Below are positions 32,000 to 40,184 of a stretch of 64,000 bases of DNA, one piece after another (the stretch's first letter is position 1; every line of letters starts with the position of its first letter). A program made the position numbers and the translations under genes. The notes under the pieces were generated by a model. The model saw nothing but the letters and a program-made list of their open reading frames with translations. It was not told the origin of the DNA and ran no database searches. Source of the stretch: JAGWBF01 sp963663025 (GTDB lineage: Bacteria > Chloroflexota > Dehalococcoidia > Lucifugimonadales > JAGWBF01); NCBI GenBank assembly GCA_963663025.1, contig OY760073.1:806001-870000 (forward strand), read 5' to 3'.

Positions 32000-32872
32000 T
32001 TGCAGGATTTCGAATACAGAGCGCCCCGGACCCTGAGCGAGGCTGTAGCCCTGATGGCTGAAAAAGGAGAAGTAGCCCGCGTGCTGGCAGGCGGCACCGA
32101 TATCCTGGTGCAGCTCCGGGGCGGACGACGCAGGGTGGAACGAATAGTTGATGTAAAGCACGTACCGGAACTGAACGAGATGACGTTCAGCCGGGAATCC
32201 GGGCTGGTCCTGGGAGCCGCAGTCCCCTGCTATCTCCTTTACCAAAACCCGGAGGTCGCCCAGGCCTATCCCGGAATCATGGATGCAGCATCCATGATAG
32301 GAGGCATCCAGATACAAGGGCGCGCCAGCGTTGGAGGCAACCTGTGCAACGCTGCTCCCAGCGCCGATGCCATTCCTCCCCTGATCGTGCATGGCGCGAC
32401 CTGCGCCATCGCAGGGCCGCAGGGGACGAGGGAGATCGCCGTCGAGGAGTTCTGCACCGCCCCTGGACGCAACGTGCTCGAGGACGGTGAGCTGCTGGTG
32501 TCAATGCGAATTCCCGCGCCCGCCGACGGCTCGGCGGGCCGCTACCTGAGGTTTATACCCCGCAACGAAATGGACATCGCCGTGGCCGGTGTGGGGTCCT
32601 GGGTCCAGCTTTCCCAGGATAATCGCTCATTCGTGTCCGCGCGCGTAGCCCTCGCATCGGTTGCCCCGACACCGTTGTTTGTGGAAGAAGCGGGCGCCAG
32701 GCTGGCTGGCCGCGAAGTCAACAAGGAAGCCATCGAAGATGCCGCCCAGGCCGCCATGGATGCTGCGCGACCCATTAGCGATATGCGTGGCACCATCCAG
32801 CAGCGACGCCACCTGGTTGGTGTACTGACCCGCAGGACTTTGGAAGGGGCTATCGCCCGCGCCACCAACTGA
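32000..32872 (+). CDS. Molybdenum hydroxylase FAD-binding (medium) subunit
   Basis: A 290-residue subunit of the xanthine dehydrogenase / CoxM family. FAD motifs AGGTDILVQLRGG (about residues 32-44) and IQGRASVGGNLCNAAPSADA (about 100-119) are clear, as is the C-terminal CODH-flavoprotein domain. It passes electrons from the iron-sulfur subunit to an acceptor. The start is TTG at 32000, 10 nt after GGGAGGT; the nearby ATG at 31992 is out of frame. First gene of a three-subunit set. Confidence 0.92.
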   Translation: MQDFEYRAPRTLSEAVALMAEKGEVARVLAGGTDILVQLRGGRRRVERIVDVKHVPELNEMTFSRESGLVLGAAVPCYLLYQNPEVAQAYPGIMDAASMIGGIQIQGRASVGGNLCNAAPSADAIPPLIVHGATCAIAGPQGTREIAVEEFCTAPGRNVLEDGELLVSMRIPAPADGSAGRYLRFIPRNEMDIAVAGVGSWVQLSQDNRSFVSARVALASVAPTPLFVEEAGARLAGREVNKEAIEDAAQAAMDAARPISDMRGTIQQRRHLVGVLTRRTLEGAIARATN

Positions 32873-32932
32873 CGCAGGCCCGCCCCACCATTTCCGTTTC
32901 AACCGCAGTAAAGCACCAGGAGACTAACTGAT

Positions 32933-33415
32933 ATGGCAAAGAAGGCACACATAGAGACCACCATCAACGGTGAGCAGGTTGAGTACCTCTGTGAACCGCG
33001 GCAGAGCTTGCTGGAGGTGCTCAGGGACGTCCTGGAGATGACCGGCACCAAGGAAGGCTGCAACGACGGCAACTGCGGCGCCTGCACGGTGGTCATGGAT
33101 GGCCGCATCGTGAACTCCTGTCTAGTGCTGGGAGTGGAGGCTGAGGGCGCCAACATAGAAACCATCGAGGGGGTTGCCACGCCTGAGAGCTTGCATCCCC
33201 TTCAGCAGAGCTTTCTGCAGAACGCCGCGTTGCAATGCGGTATCTGCACACCGGGATTCATCCTGGCGTCCAAGGCCCTCCTGGAGAGGGAGCCGGACCC
33301 GGGGGAGGAAAGGGTGCGCCACTGGCTGGCCGGGAACCTCTGCCGATGCACCGGGTATGATAAAATCGTCAAGGCAGTTCTGGAAGCCGCCGACGTATTG
33401 GAGGTGAAGGGATAA
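32933..33415 (+). CDS. Molybdenum hydroxylase [2Fe-2S] (small) subunit
   Basis: A 160-residue iron-sulfur subunit of the CoxS/XdhC-like small-subunit family. The plant-ferredoxin-type cluster ligands are in GCNDGNCGACTVV and a following Cys. The second, alpha-helical cluster has CGICTPG and CRCTGY. ATG at 32933. Its TAA stop shares one base with the ATG of the large subunit (TAATG), so translation is coupled. Carries electrons from the molybdenum centre to the FAD subunit. Confidence 0.95.
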   Translation: MAKKAHIETTINGEQVEYLCEPRQSLLEVLRDVLEMTGTKEGCNDGNCGACTVVMDGRIVNSCLVLGVEAEGANIETIEGVATPESLHPLQQSFLQNAALQCGICTPGFILASKALLEREPDPGEERVRHWLAGNLCRCTGYDKIVKAVLEAADVLEVKG

Positions 33416-35736
33416 TGGCAACTACAACCGAAGTGTCCTCTAGCGAATATAATGTTGTAGGCACCCGTCCCATCCGCCACGATGGCACCGAAAAGGTAAC
33501 GGGGCGTGCGCGATACAGCGCTGACATCCAGCTTCCCGGCCTGCTTCACGGCAGGGTGCTCAGGAGCCCCCATGCCCACGCGCGCATCCTGTCCATGGAT
33601 GTTTCCAAGGCTGAGGCCCTGGCTGGAGTCAAGGCTGTAGTGACCTCTGCCGATTTCGCCAAGCCATCGGGCAGAGTCTCGGACCTGACCGAGGGGGCCA
33701 TTCACAATATGGGTTTCATGGCCAACAACGTGATGGCGGGAGACAAGGCCTTATACAAGGGGCATGCTGTTGCCGCCGTCGCCGCCACCAGTCCTCATGT
33801 TGCCGAGGAGGCGCTGGGGCTGATCGAGGTCCAGTACGAGGTGCTCCCCCCCGTCCTGACCCTGGAAGTTGCCATGAAGGATGATGCTCCGGTGCTTCAC
33901 GAGCGCCTGAAATCCCTGGCAAACCCTGGTCTCCGCCCCGGCGGCTTGATGGATGACGACGACACCGGGGAGTCCACGAACATCGCCAATCACTTCGTCT
34001 TCGAGTCCGGGGACATAGAGCAGGGCTTCAAGGAAGCCGACGTGGTGGTTGAGCGGGAGTTCGATACAGCTTCCGTGCACCAGGGGTATATTGAGCCCCA
34101 TGCTGCCACGGCGGTGTGGAACGCGGATGGAAACATCACCATCTGGTGCAGCAGCCAGGGCCAGTTCGCCATGCGCGACCAGACAGCCCGGCTGGTTGGC
34201 GTCCCCGTCTCCAAGATCAAGGTCATCCCCATGGAGATAGGTGGGGGCTTCGGTGGGAAGACCATCGTTTACCTGGAGCCCGTGGCCGCTGCCTTGGCCA
34301 AGAAGTCCGGACAGCCGGTCAAGGTAGCCATGAGCCGGTCGGACGTATTCCAAGGCACAGGCCCCACCTCGGGCACTCACATCCGGGTAAAGATGGGGGC
34401 CAACAAACAAGGGAAGATCACGGCCGTCGACGCCACACTGGCCTACGAGTCCGGCGCTTTCCCCGGTTCCCCCGCCATTCCCGGCAGCCTGTGCATGCTC
34501 TCGGCCTACGAAGTGGAGAACGCGCGCGTGGAGGGCTACGACGTCGTAGTGAACAAGCCCAAGGCCGCGGCCTATCGCGCGCCCGGCTCTCCAGCCTCAG
34601 CATTTGCGGCTGAGTCGGTCATCGACGAAGTGGCGGGCAAGCTGGGCATCGACCCCGTGGAGTTCCGCATGTTGAACGGGGCCACAGAGGGTACCCGCAG
34701 GATCAACGGCGTCCGTCTGCCCCGCATCGGATATATGGAGCTGCTTCGGGCAGCCAAAGACCATCCCCACTACTCGGCTCCGTTGGAAGGGCCGAACCGG
34801 GGACGGGGCTTTGCAACCGGATTCTGGGGCAACGGCACCGGCCCCGCCAGTGCCGTAGCCAGCGTGAACTCCGACGGCTCGGTCAGCCTTGTGGAAGGCT
34901 CTCCGGACATCGGAGGCAACAGGGTGGCCCTGGCCATGCAGTTTGCCGAGGTGCTGGGCATCGCCGCCGAGGATGTGAAGCCGGCCATCGGCGACACCGA
35001 TTCGGTGGGGTTCACCTCCAACACCGGCGGAAGCGGCGCCACCTTCAAGAGCGGGTGGGCCTGTTATGAAGCAGCCCATGACATCAAGCGACAGTTGATC
35101 GAAAGGGCCGCCAAGATATGGGAGGCTACTCCCGAAGATGTGAGCTACACCGACGGTGTGCTGACTCACAACTCGGACCCGGAGTTGAAGCTGACCTTCC
35201 GGCAGATCGCAGCCCGTCTGAACGCCACCGGCGGCCCCATCTCAGGTAGGGGCAACGTTAACCCCAGGGGACAGGGCCCCGCGACGGCCGGATGCATCGT
35301 CGATGTGGAAGTGGACCCGGATACGGGTAAGGTCGATATCCTCAGGTTCACCATCCTGCAGGACATCGGCAAGGCCATTCACCCCAGCTACGTCGAAGGG
35401 CAGATGCAGGGCGGCGCAGTCCAGGGCATCGGTTGGGCTTTGAACGAAGAGTACGTTTACAACGACCGTGGGGAGATGACCAACTCCAGCTTCCTGGACT
35501 ACCGGATGCCCACCAGCCTGGACCTCCCCATGATCGACACGGTGATGGTAGAGGTCCCCAATCCCGGACATCCATTCGGCATGAAAGGGGTCGGTGAGGT
35601 TGCCATCGTGCCGCCCATGCCTGCTATCGCAAACGCCATTCACGACGCCATCGGCATCCGCATGACCAGCCTGCCCATGTCGCCGGGCAACATCCTGGAA
35701 GCCATCTGGTCCCAGGAGGAGAACGGCAAGGCATAA
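33415..35736 (+). CDS. Molybdenum hydroxylase large (molybdopterin-binding) subunit
   Basis: A 773-residue catalytic subunit of the xanthine dehydrogenase/aldehyde oxidase family. The N-terminal hammerhead domain (VTGRARYSADIQLPGLLHGRVLRSPHAHA in part) and the cofactor regions GGGFGGK and GEVAIVPP are present. The loop near residue 385 reads AAYRAPGSP, whereas form I CO dehydrogenases have AYxCSFR there; a CO-oxidising role is therefore unlikely. The conserved end Glu is probably in MKGVGEVAIVP. Substrate is likely an aldehyde, purine or N-heterocycle. The two LLM genes and the MoaD/ThiS gene downstream may belong to the same transcript. Confidence 0.93.
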   Translation: MATTTEVSSSEYNVVGTRPIRHDGTEKVTGRARYSADIQLPGLLHGRVLRSPHAHARILSMDVSKAEALAGVKAVVTSADFAKPSGRVSDLTEGAIHNMGFMANNVMAGDKALYKGHAVAAVAATSPHVAEEALGLIEVQYEVLPPVLTLEVAMKDDAPVLHERLKSLANPGLRPGGLMDDDDTGESTNIANHFVFESGDIEQGFKEADVVVEREFDTASVHQGYIEPHAATAVWNADGNITIWCSSQGQFAMRDQTARLVGVPVSKIKVIPMEIGGGFGGKTIVYLEPVAAALAKKSGQPVKVAMSRSDVFQGTGPTSGTHIRVKMGANKQGKITAVDATLAYESGAFPGSPAIPGSLCMLSAYEVENARVEGYDVVVNKPKAAAYRAPGSPASAFAAESVIDEVAGKLGIDPVEFRMLNGATEGTRRINGVRLPRIGYMELLRAAKDHPHYSAPLEGPNRGRGFATGFWGNGTGPASAVASVNSDGSVSLVEGSPDIGGNRVALAMQFAEVLGIAAEDVKPAIGDTDSVGFTSNTGGSGATFKSGWACYEAAHDIKRQLIERAAKIWEATPEDVSYTDGVLTHNSDPELKLTFRQIAARLNATGGPISGRGNVNPRGQGPATAGCIVDVEVDPDTGKVDILRFTILQDIGKAIHPSYVEGQMQGGAVQGIGWALNEEYVYNDRGEMTNSSFLDYRMPTSLDLPMIDTVMVEVPNPGHPFGMKGVGEVAIVPPMPAIANAIHDAIGIRMTSLPMSPGNILEAIWSQEENGKA

Positions 35737-35760
35737 CCAACCTACCTCGGGAGGGCTGCA

Positions 35761-36606
35761 TTGAAGATCGGCGTCAACCTGAGCGTAACGGACAGGCTGG
35801 ATGACTTCGCTGCCGTAGCCAAGCAGGCGGAAGACTTGGGCTTCGAGTCCATCTGGATTTCGGAGCACACCTTCGTGCCGGTGCAGACCGACTCCCGCTA
35901 CGCCGGGACCGCCGACGGCAGTATACCAGAGTCCATGGCCCACATTGCGGACCCCTTCGTCTGCCTCGCCATGGCTGCGGCCGCCACCAAGGCCATCCGG
36001 CTGGGAACGGCGGTGTGCCTGATACCCCAGAGGCACCCTCTGCTGCTGGCCAACGAGATCGCCACCCTGGACCACTTCTCCGGCGGACGCTTTATGCTGG
36101 GCGCCGGGACGGGCTGGCTCCGGGAGGAGTCGGAGATACTCGGGGGAGACTTCGACCACCGGTGGACCCAGGCAGCCGAGTCCATCAAGGTGATGAAGGA
36201 AGTGTGGGCCAACGATGAGGCGGAGTATCATGGCCGGTACTACGATTTCCCGCCTATTCGCTCCTTCCCCAAGCCAGTGCAGAAGCCCAACCCGCCCATC
36301 TACCTGGGCGGGAGCGCAGCCAACGTCTTCAAGCGCATCGCCACGTATGCCGATGGCTGGCTTCCCACGGGCCGCGTCAGCCCCGACCAGATGAAGGAAG
36401 GTTGTCAGAAACTGAGGCAGGTGTGTGAGGAGATGGGCCGGGACTACGGTTCCATCGAAATCTCGGCGTATGCCCAGCCCCCTGACCCCGACATGCTCCA
36501 TCGCTACGAGGAGGCAGGGGCCGGCCGGGCTATAGTCCGGGCAGCTGACTATCCGGGCAGCCCGAACCTTCCCAGCCTGGAAGAGATCGCCGGAAAGGTG
36601 CTCTAG
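35761..36606 (+). CDS. LLM-class flavin-dependent oxidoreductase
   Basis: A 281-residue luciferase-like enzyme. Characteristic parts are LGFESIWISEHTFVP, AIRLGTAVCLIPQRHPLLLANEIATLDHFSGGRFMLGAGTGW (a long LLM core, about residues 80-120), and PPIYLGGSAAN. The pattern resembles F420-dependent TIGR03619-like members. TTG at 35761 with GGGAGG 7 nt upstream. It starts 24 nt after the molybdenum hydroxylase and is probably part of its operon, which suggests that a flavin oxidoreduction step precedes or follows hydroxylation. Confidence 0.9.
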   Translation: MKIGVNLSVTDRLDDFAAVAKQAEDLGFESIWISEHTFVPVQTDSRYAGTADGSIPESMAHIADPFVCLAMAAAATKAIRLGTAVCLIPQRHPLLLANEIATLDHFSGGRFMLGAGTGWLREESEILGGDFDHRWTQAAESIKVMKEVWANDEAEYHGRYYDFPPIRSFPKPVQKPNPPIYLGGSAANVFKRIATYADGWLPTGRVSPDQMKEGCQKLRQVCEEMGRDYGSIEISAYAQPPDPDMLHRYEEAGAGRAIVRAADYPGSPNLPSLEEIAGKVL

Positions 36607-36679
36607 CAACAGGCCTGCTCTTGTCCTAGCGATTCCCAAGCAAGGGATCGGTCCGGTAGCATTCCCTGAAGGCGTCAAT

Positions 36680-36970
36680 TTGGCCACTGTATTTATACCG
36701 ACTATTCTTCAACGGTTTACCCAGGGCACTAAGCAGGTGGACGTGCAGGCTAGAAATGTGCGCCAGCTTGTGAACCGCCTGGAGGAGCTTTACCCGGGCA
36801 TCCAGGATGGCCTGCTGGAAGATGGGGATATCCTGCCCAACATGTGCGTTGCGGTGGATGGGGATGTTTCCCAGTTGGGGCTGCTGGAACCTCTGGAGGA
36901 TGACAGCGAGGTACACTTCGTGCCGGCCATAGGGGGTGGATCAATAGTTCGAGGAGGCAATTATGGCTGA
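36680..36970 (+). CDS. MoaD/ThiS-family sulfur-carrier-like protein
   Basis: A 96-residue beta-grasp protein. FIPTILQRFTQG at the start, VRQLVNRLEELYPGI and DDSEVHFVPAIGGG near the end match the MoaD/ThiS pattern. The Gly-Gly that would carry the thiocarboxylate is not terminal: ten residues (SIVRGGNYG region) follow AIGGG, so proteolysis would be needed or the protein is not a classical carrier. Start TTG at 36680 with GAAGG 8 nt upstream. Its end overlaps the next gene by 8 bp. A role in molybdopterin supply for the adjacent hydroxylase is possible. Confidence 0.78.
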   Translation: MATVFIPTILQRFTQGTKQVDVQARNVRQLVNRLEELYPGIQDGLLEDGDILPNMCVAVDGDVSQLGLLEPLEDDSEVHFVPAIGGGSIVRGGNYG

Positions 36971-37916
36971 GCAGAGGATCGGGGTGCACATCGCGGAGCC
37001 GGACAGCAGAAAGGTGCTGGAATCCATAAAGGCCGCCGAGGGCCTGGGCATCTCTGCTGCCTGGATGACAACGGGAGGAGCCGGGCTGGATGCACTGACC
37101 CTGTTCTCGGCGGCCGCCGCCCAGACCGAACGCATACTCCTGGGGACTTCCATCGTCCCGACGTTTCCCCGCCATCCCATCGCCATGGTGCAGCAGGTGC
37201 AGGTGATCTCCCAGCTTGCCCCGGGACGCTTCAGACTGGGCGTCGGACCCAGCCATCGGCCGACCATGGTGGACTCCTTCGGGGTGGACTTTCGCTCCCC
37301 CTTGGGACACTTGAAAGAGTACATGCATATTTTGAAGTCCCTCCTCCACTCAGGGTCCGTGAACTTCCAGGGTCGCTACTACCGGGCCAAGGCTGAGATC
37401 GCCTCCCCTATTGACGTTCCTGTAATGGCGTCGGCTTTACGGGCCGCTTCCTTCGAGATGTGCGGAAAAGATGCCGATGGGGCCATAAGCTGGGTTTGCC
37501 CCGGCGTTTATCTTAGGGATGTGGCCCTGCCTGCCATTGCGAAAGGCGCATCGACGACGGGCAGGGAAGCGCCCCCCTTGATCGCCCATGTCCCTGTCTG
37601 CGTCCACGACAATGCAGACGAGGTGCGGGCGTCTATGAGAGGGTTCGGCAGATATCCCCAGCTCCCCTTCTACCAGCAGATGTTCGTCGCTGCCGGCTAC
37701 CCAGAAGCCGTCGAGGGAGCGTGGAGCGACGGGATGATCGACGGGGTGGCCATCCACGGCAACGAGACACAAGTGGGAGACAAGCTGACCGCCCTGCTCA
37801 ACATGGGCGCGGGAGAAGTGCTGGTTTCCCTGGTAGCCGCCGGCCACGACAGGGAGGCATCCCTGGACCGCACCCTGCGGACCGTGGGCGAGCTATCCCG
37901 CTCCTTGGCCTCCTGA
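36963..37916 (+). CDS. LLM-class flavin-dependent oxidoreductase
   Basis: A 317-residue luciferase-like enzyme with RIGVHIAEPD at the start, RILLGTSIVPTFPRHPIAMVQQVQVISQLAPGRFRLGVGPSH over about residues 58-98, and a C-terminal GAGEVLVSLVAAG. Probably the F420-dependent TIGR03564-like group. ATG at 36963 with AGGAGG 7 nt upstream, overlapping the MoaD/ThiS-like gene by 8 bp and so translationally coupled. Last gene of the molybdenum hydroxylase cluster. Confidence 0.89.
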   Translation: MAEQRIGVHIAEPDSRKVLESIKAAEGLGISAAWMTTGGAGLDALTLFSAAAAQTERILLGTSIVPTFPRHPIAMVQQVQVISQLAPGRFRLGVGPSHRPTMVDSFGVDFRSPLGHLKEYMHILKSLLHSGSVNFQGRYYRAKAEIASPIDVPVMASALRAASFEMCGKDADGAISWVCPGVYLRDVALPAIAKGASTTGREAPPLIAHVPVCVHDNADEVRASMRGFGRYPQLPFYQQMFVAAGYPEAVEGAWSDGMIDGVAIHGNETQVGDKLTALLNMGAGEVLVSLVAAGHDREASLDRTLRTVGELSRSLAS

Positions 37917-37975
37917 CAGGCCCCCGACCGCTCCCCCAAGCCATGCTTGGTCGCCCAAGCCAGGGCCTTTCGTCA

Positions 37976-38004
37976 TTTACCAATTCGGCCCGTACCTATA
38001 TAAT
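37976..38004 (+). promoter_or_regulatory. Promoter of the 2-oxoacid dehydrogenase operon
   Basis: TTTACC (37976-37981) and TATAAT (37999-38004), 17 bp apart, place a start near 38011, about 77 nt before the first gene. Confidence 0.55.
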
Positions 38005-38087
38005 GGTGTCTTGAGACCAAGGGCCTGCTACGTCCGCCAACCGGGAAAAGAAGCCTGGAGCGTTGCGACAGTCTGAGGAGAAGAGGA

Positions 38088-39116
38088 ATGGCGAGGGCAA
38101 GTAGAGCACCTTCCACCGAGAAGGCCCCACCAGCAAAGCACCACCAGTTGGGCCTGACCGATGACGAGATCCTGGGTATATACAACAAGCTGGTTATAAT
38201 TCGAGCTATCGAGGAGCGCATCTGGGCCCTGAACAGGCAGGGCAAGGTGCCCATCGCAGCTTCCAGCCAGGGGCACGAGGCTGCCCAACTGGGCAGCCTG
38301 ACCGCAGCGCAGAAAGACGGCGGCTGCTTTCTTTTCCCCTACTACAGGGATGTGGCGCTGAAGATCGCCGTGGGGTTGGAGCCTGAACAGGTGATGCGCT
38401 CCTTTATGGGCAAGGTGGGTGACCCCTACAGCGGGGGGAGGCAGTTCCCCTTTCAGGGGGCCGACCTCCCCCACAAGATCATACAGATATCCAACGTGGT
38501 TTCGGCTGGGGTCACCCAGGCCACGGGCTACGCCCTTGCAGGCAAGCTGAAGCACGAGGAAACGGTGGTGCTGTCCTACTTTGGAGAGGGCGGCTCCAGC
38601 CAGGGCGAGGTCCACGAGGCAATGAACTTTGCCGGTGTCCACAACCTCCCCATAGTCTATGTCTGCGAGAACAACCGCTACGCCATCTCCGTACCACAGA
38701 ACAAGCAGATGGCCATCGGGAACTTGGCCGACAGGGCTGAGAGCTACGGCTTTCCGGGGGTCGTGGTCGATGGCATGGACTTCTTTGCCTCCGTTCAGGC
38801 CACTGCCGACGCTATAGTCCACGCCCGAAACCATGGTCCCATCCTGCTGGAGATGAAGGTGGAGCGCTTCATGCCCCATACCACCGACGACGACGACAGG
38901 CGTTACAGGCCATCCAGCGAGGTAGATGTTGCCCGCCAGCAGGACCCGGTGTTGACAATGGCGGACTATTTGAAGGTCCAGGGACTCCTCACCGACGAGC
39001 AACTGGACAACATGCGAAACGAGGCCCAGGTTAAAGTCGATGAGGCGACAGACGCGGCCGAAGCCGCCCCTCCCCCCGATGCTTCCACGATCCATGACCA
39101 TCTCTTTGCAAGCTAG
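38088..39116 (+). CDS. 2-oxoacid dehydrogenase E1 component, alpha subunit
   Basis: A 342-residue thiamin-diphosphate subunit of the pyruvate / branched-chain 2-oxoacid dehydrogenase family. Key parts are PYYRDVALKIAVG, the ThDP motif GEGGSSQGEVHEAMNFAGVHNLP split near residues 170-192 (GDG replaced by GEG), and ENNRYAISVP. The phosphorylation-loop region is short, as in bacteria. ATG at 38088. Branched-chain specificity is suggested by similarity of SAGVTQATGYALAGK to BCKDH, but pyruvate or acetoin dehydrogenase cannot be excluded. Confidence 0.9.
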   Translation: MARASRAPSTEKAPPAKHHQLGLTDDEILGIYNKLVIIRAIEERIWALNRQGKVPIAASSQGHEAAQLGSLTAAQKDGGCFLFPYYRDVALKIAVGLEPEQVMRSFMGKVGDPYSGGRQFPFQGADLPHKIIQISNVVSAGVTQATGYALAGKLKHEETVVLSYFGEGGSSQGEVHEAMNFAGVHNLPIVYVCENNRYAISVPQNKQMAIGNLADRAESYGFPGVVVDGMDFFASVQATADAIVHARNHGPILLEMKVERFMPHTTDDDDRRYRPSSEVDVARQQDPVLTMADYLKVQGLLTDEQLDNMRNEAQVKVDEATDAAEAAPPPDASTIHDHLFAS

Positions 39117-39137
39117 TGGCCGCCACAGGAGTATGAC

Positions 39138-40121
39138 TTGGCTGTAAAGTCGGTAATCGAAGCCGTCCGCGAGGGAATGTTCGAGGAGATGTGCCGCGAC
39201 CCCGACGTTTTCCTTATGGGGGAAGATGTCGGGCCCAGGGGAGGCGTGTTCCTGGCCAGCCAGGGCTTCTACGAAGAGTTCGGTCGGGACAGGATCATCG
39301 ACACCCCCCTCGCCGAAGCAAGCATAGTCGGCATCGCCTTGGGGGCCGCCTACAAGGGAATGCGCCCCATAGCGGAGATCCAGTTCTCCGACTTTATCTG
39401 GCCCGCCGCCAACCAGCTCATCGGTGAGGCGGGGCGGGTGTGCTACGGCACCAACGGGGCCCTCAGCGTTCCCTTGGTAGTAAGGGTGCCCTATGGGGGT
39501 GGAATCAGGGGAGGCCTGTTCCACTCCCAGAACGTGGAGAGCTACTTCTTCCACACCCCGGGCCTGAAGGTTGTAGCTCCCTCAACACCCTACGATGCCA
39601 AGGGGCTGCTCAAGTCAGCAATAAGAGACAATAATCCCGTGGTATTCGTCGAACACAAGAAGACCTACCGGATGGTACGAGGGGAAGTTCCCGAAGAGAA
39701 TTACGCCCTTCCCCTGGGAGTAGCTGACGTAAAACGGCCCGGAAGCGGTGTCACCGTCGTGTCCTACGGGTTGATGGTGCACTACTGCCTGGAGGCTGCC
39801 GAGACCCTGGCAGGCGAGGGTGTGGATGTCGAAGTGGTTGACCTGCGCACCCTGAAACCCCTGGATGTGGACACCATCCTGGAGTCGGTGCGGAAGACGG
39901 GCCGTGTGCTCATCGTCCACGAAGACAACATCACAGGCGGCGTGGGAGCGGAGGTTGCGGCGCGAATCGCAACCGAGGCATTCGACTATCTGGATGCCCC
40001 CATCGGGCGGCTGTGCGGGCCAGACGTTCCCACAATGCCTTTCGCTTCTTCCCTGGAGGAGGCGTATATGCCCAGCACTGGGTCGATTGCCCGTGAGCTA
40101 AGGAACCTGGCGGCCTACTAG
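39138..40121 (+). CDS. 2-oxoacid dehydrogenase E1 component, beta subunit
   Basis: A 327-residue partner of E1-alpha. The GEDVGPRGGVFLASQG start, the IAEIQFSDFIWPAANQL region, the PYGGG-IRGGLFHSQ active-site stretch and the transketolase C-domain (VLIVHEDNITGGVGAEVAARI in part) are all present. Start TTG at 39138 with AGGAG 7 nt upstream; the ATG at 39133 is out of frame. It begins 21 nt after E1-alpha. Together they decarboxylate the 2-oxoacid and acylate the lipoyl group of E2. Confidence 0.93.
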   Translation: MAVKSVIEAVREGMFEEMCRDPDVFLMGEDVGPRGGVFLASQGFYEEFGRDRIIDTPLAEASIVGIALGAAYKGMRPIAEIQFSDFIWPAANQLIGEAGRVCYGTNGALSVPLVVRVPYGGGIRGGLFHSQNVESYFFHTPGLKVVAPSTPYDAKGLLKSAIRDNNPVVFVEHKKTYRMVRGEVPEENYALPLGVADVKRPGSGVTVVSYGLMVHYCLEAAETLAGEGVDVEVVDLRTLKPLDVDTILESVRKTGRVLIVHEDNITGGVGAEVAARIATEAFDYLDAPIGRLCGPDVPTMPFASSLEEAYMPSTGSIARELRNLAAY

Positions 40122-40184
40122 AAGCGCCTGGTGCCCCTTCACGAGCAGAGGCATTGAAGGTCTTGAAAACTCAAGGACGGCGAT

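Noticed and set aside
33415..35736. Form I CO dehydrogenase large subunit (CoxL)
   Set aside because: The active-site loop reads AYRAPGSP instead of AYxCSFR, so a general molybdenum hydroxylase is the safer name.
35242..36687. Long open frame of about 480 codons on the minus strand
   Set aside because: It lies antisense to the molybdenum hydroxylase large subunit and LLM genes, which have clear family motifs. High GC with biased third positions commonly opens such shadow frames.
38028..39554. Long open frame of about 500 codons on the minus strand
   Set aside because: It is antisense to E1-alpha and E1-beta, has no recognisable domain, and shows the repetitive Val/Gly/His-rich look of a complementary-strand frame.
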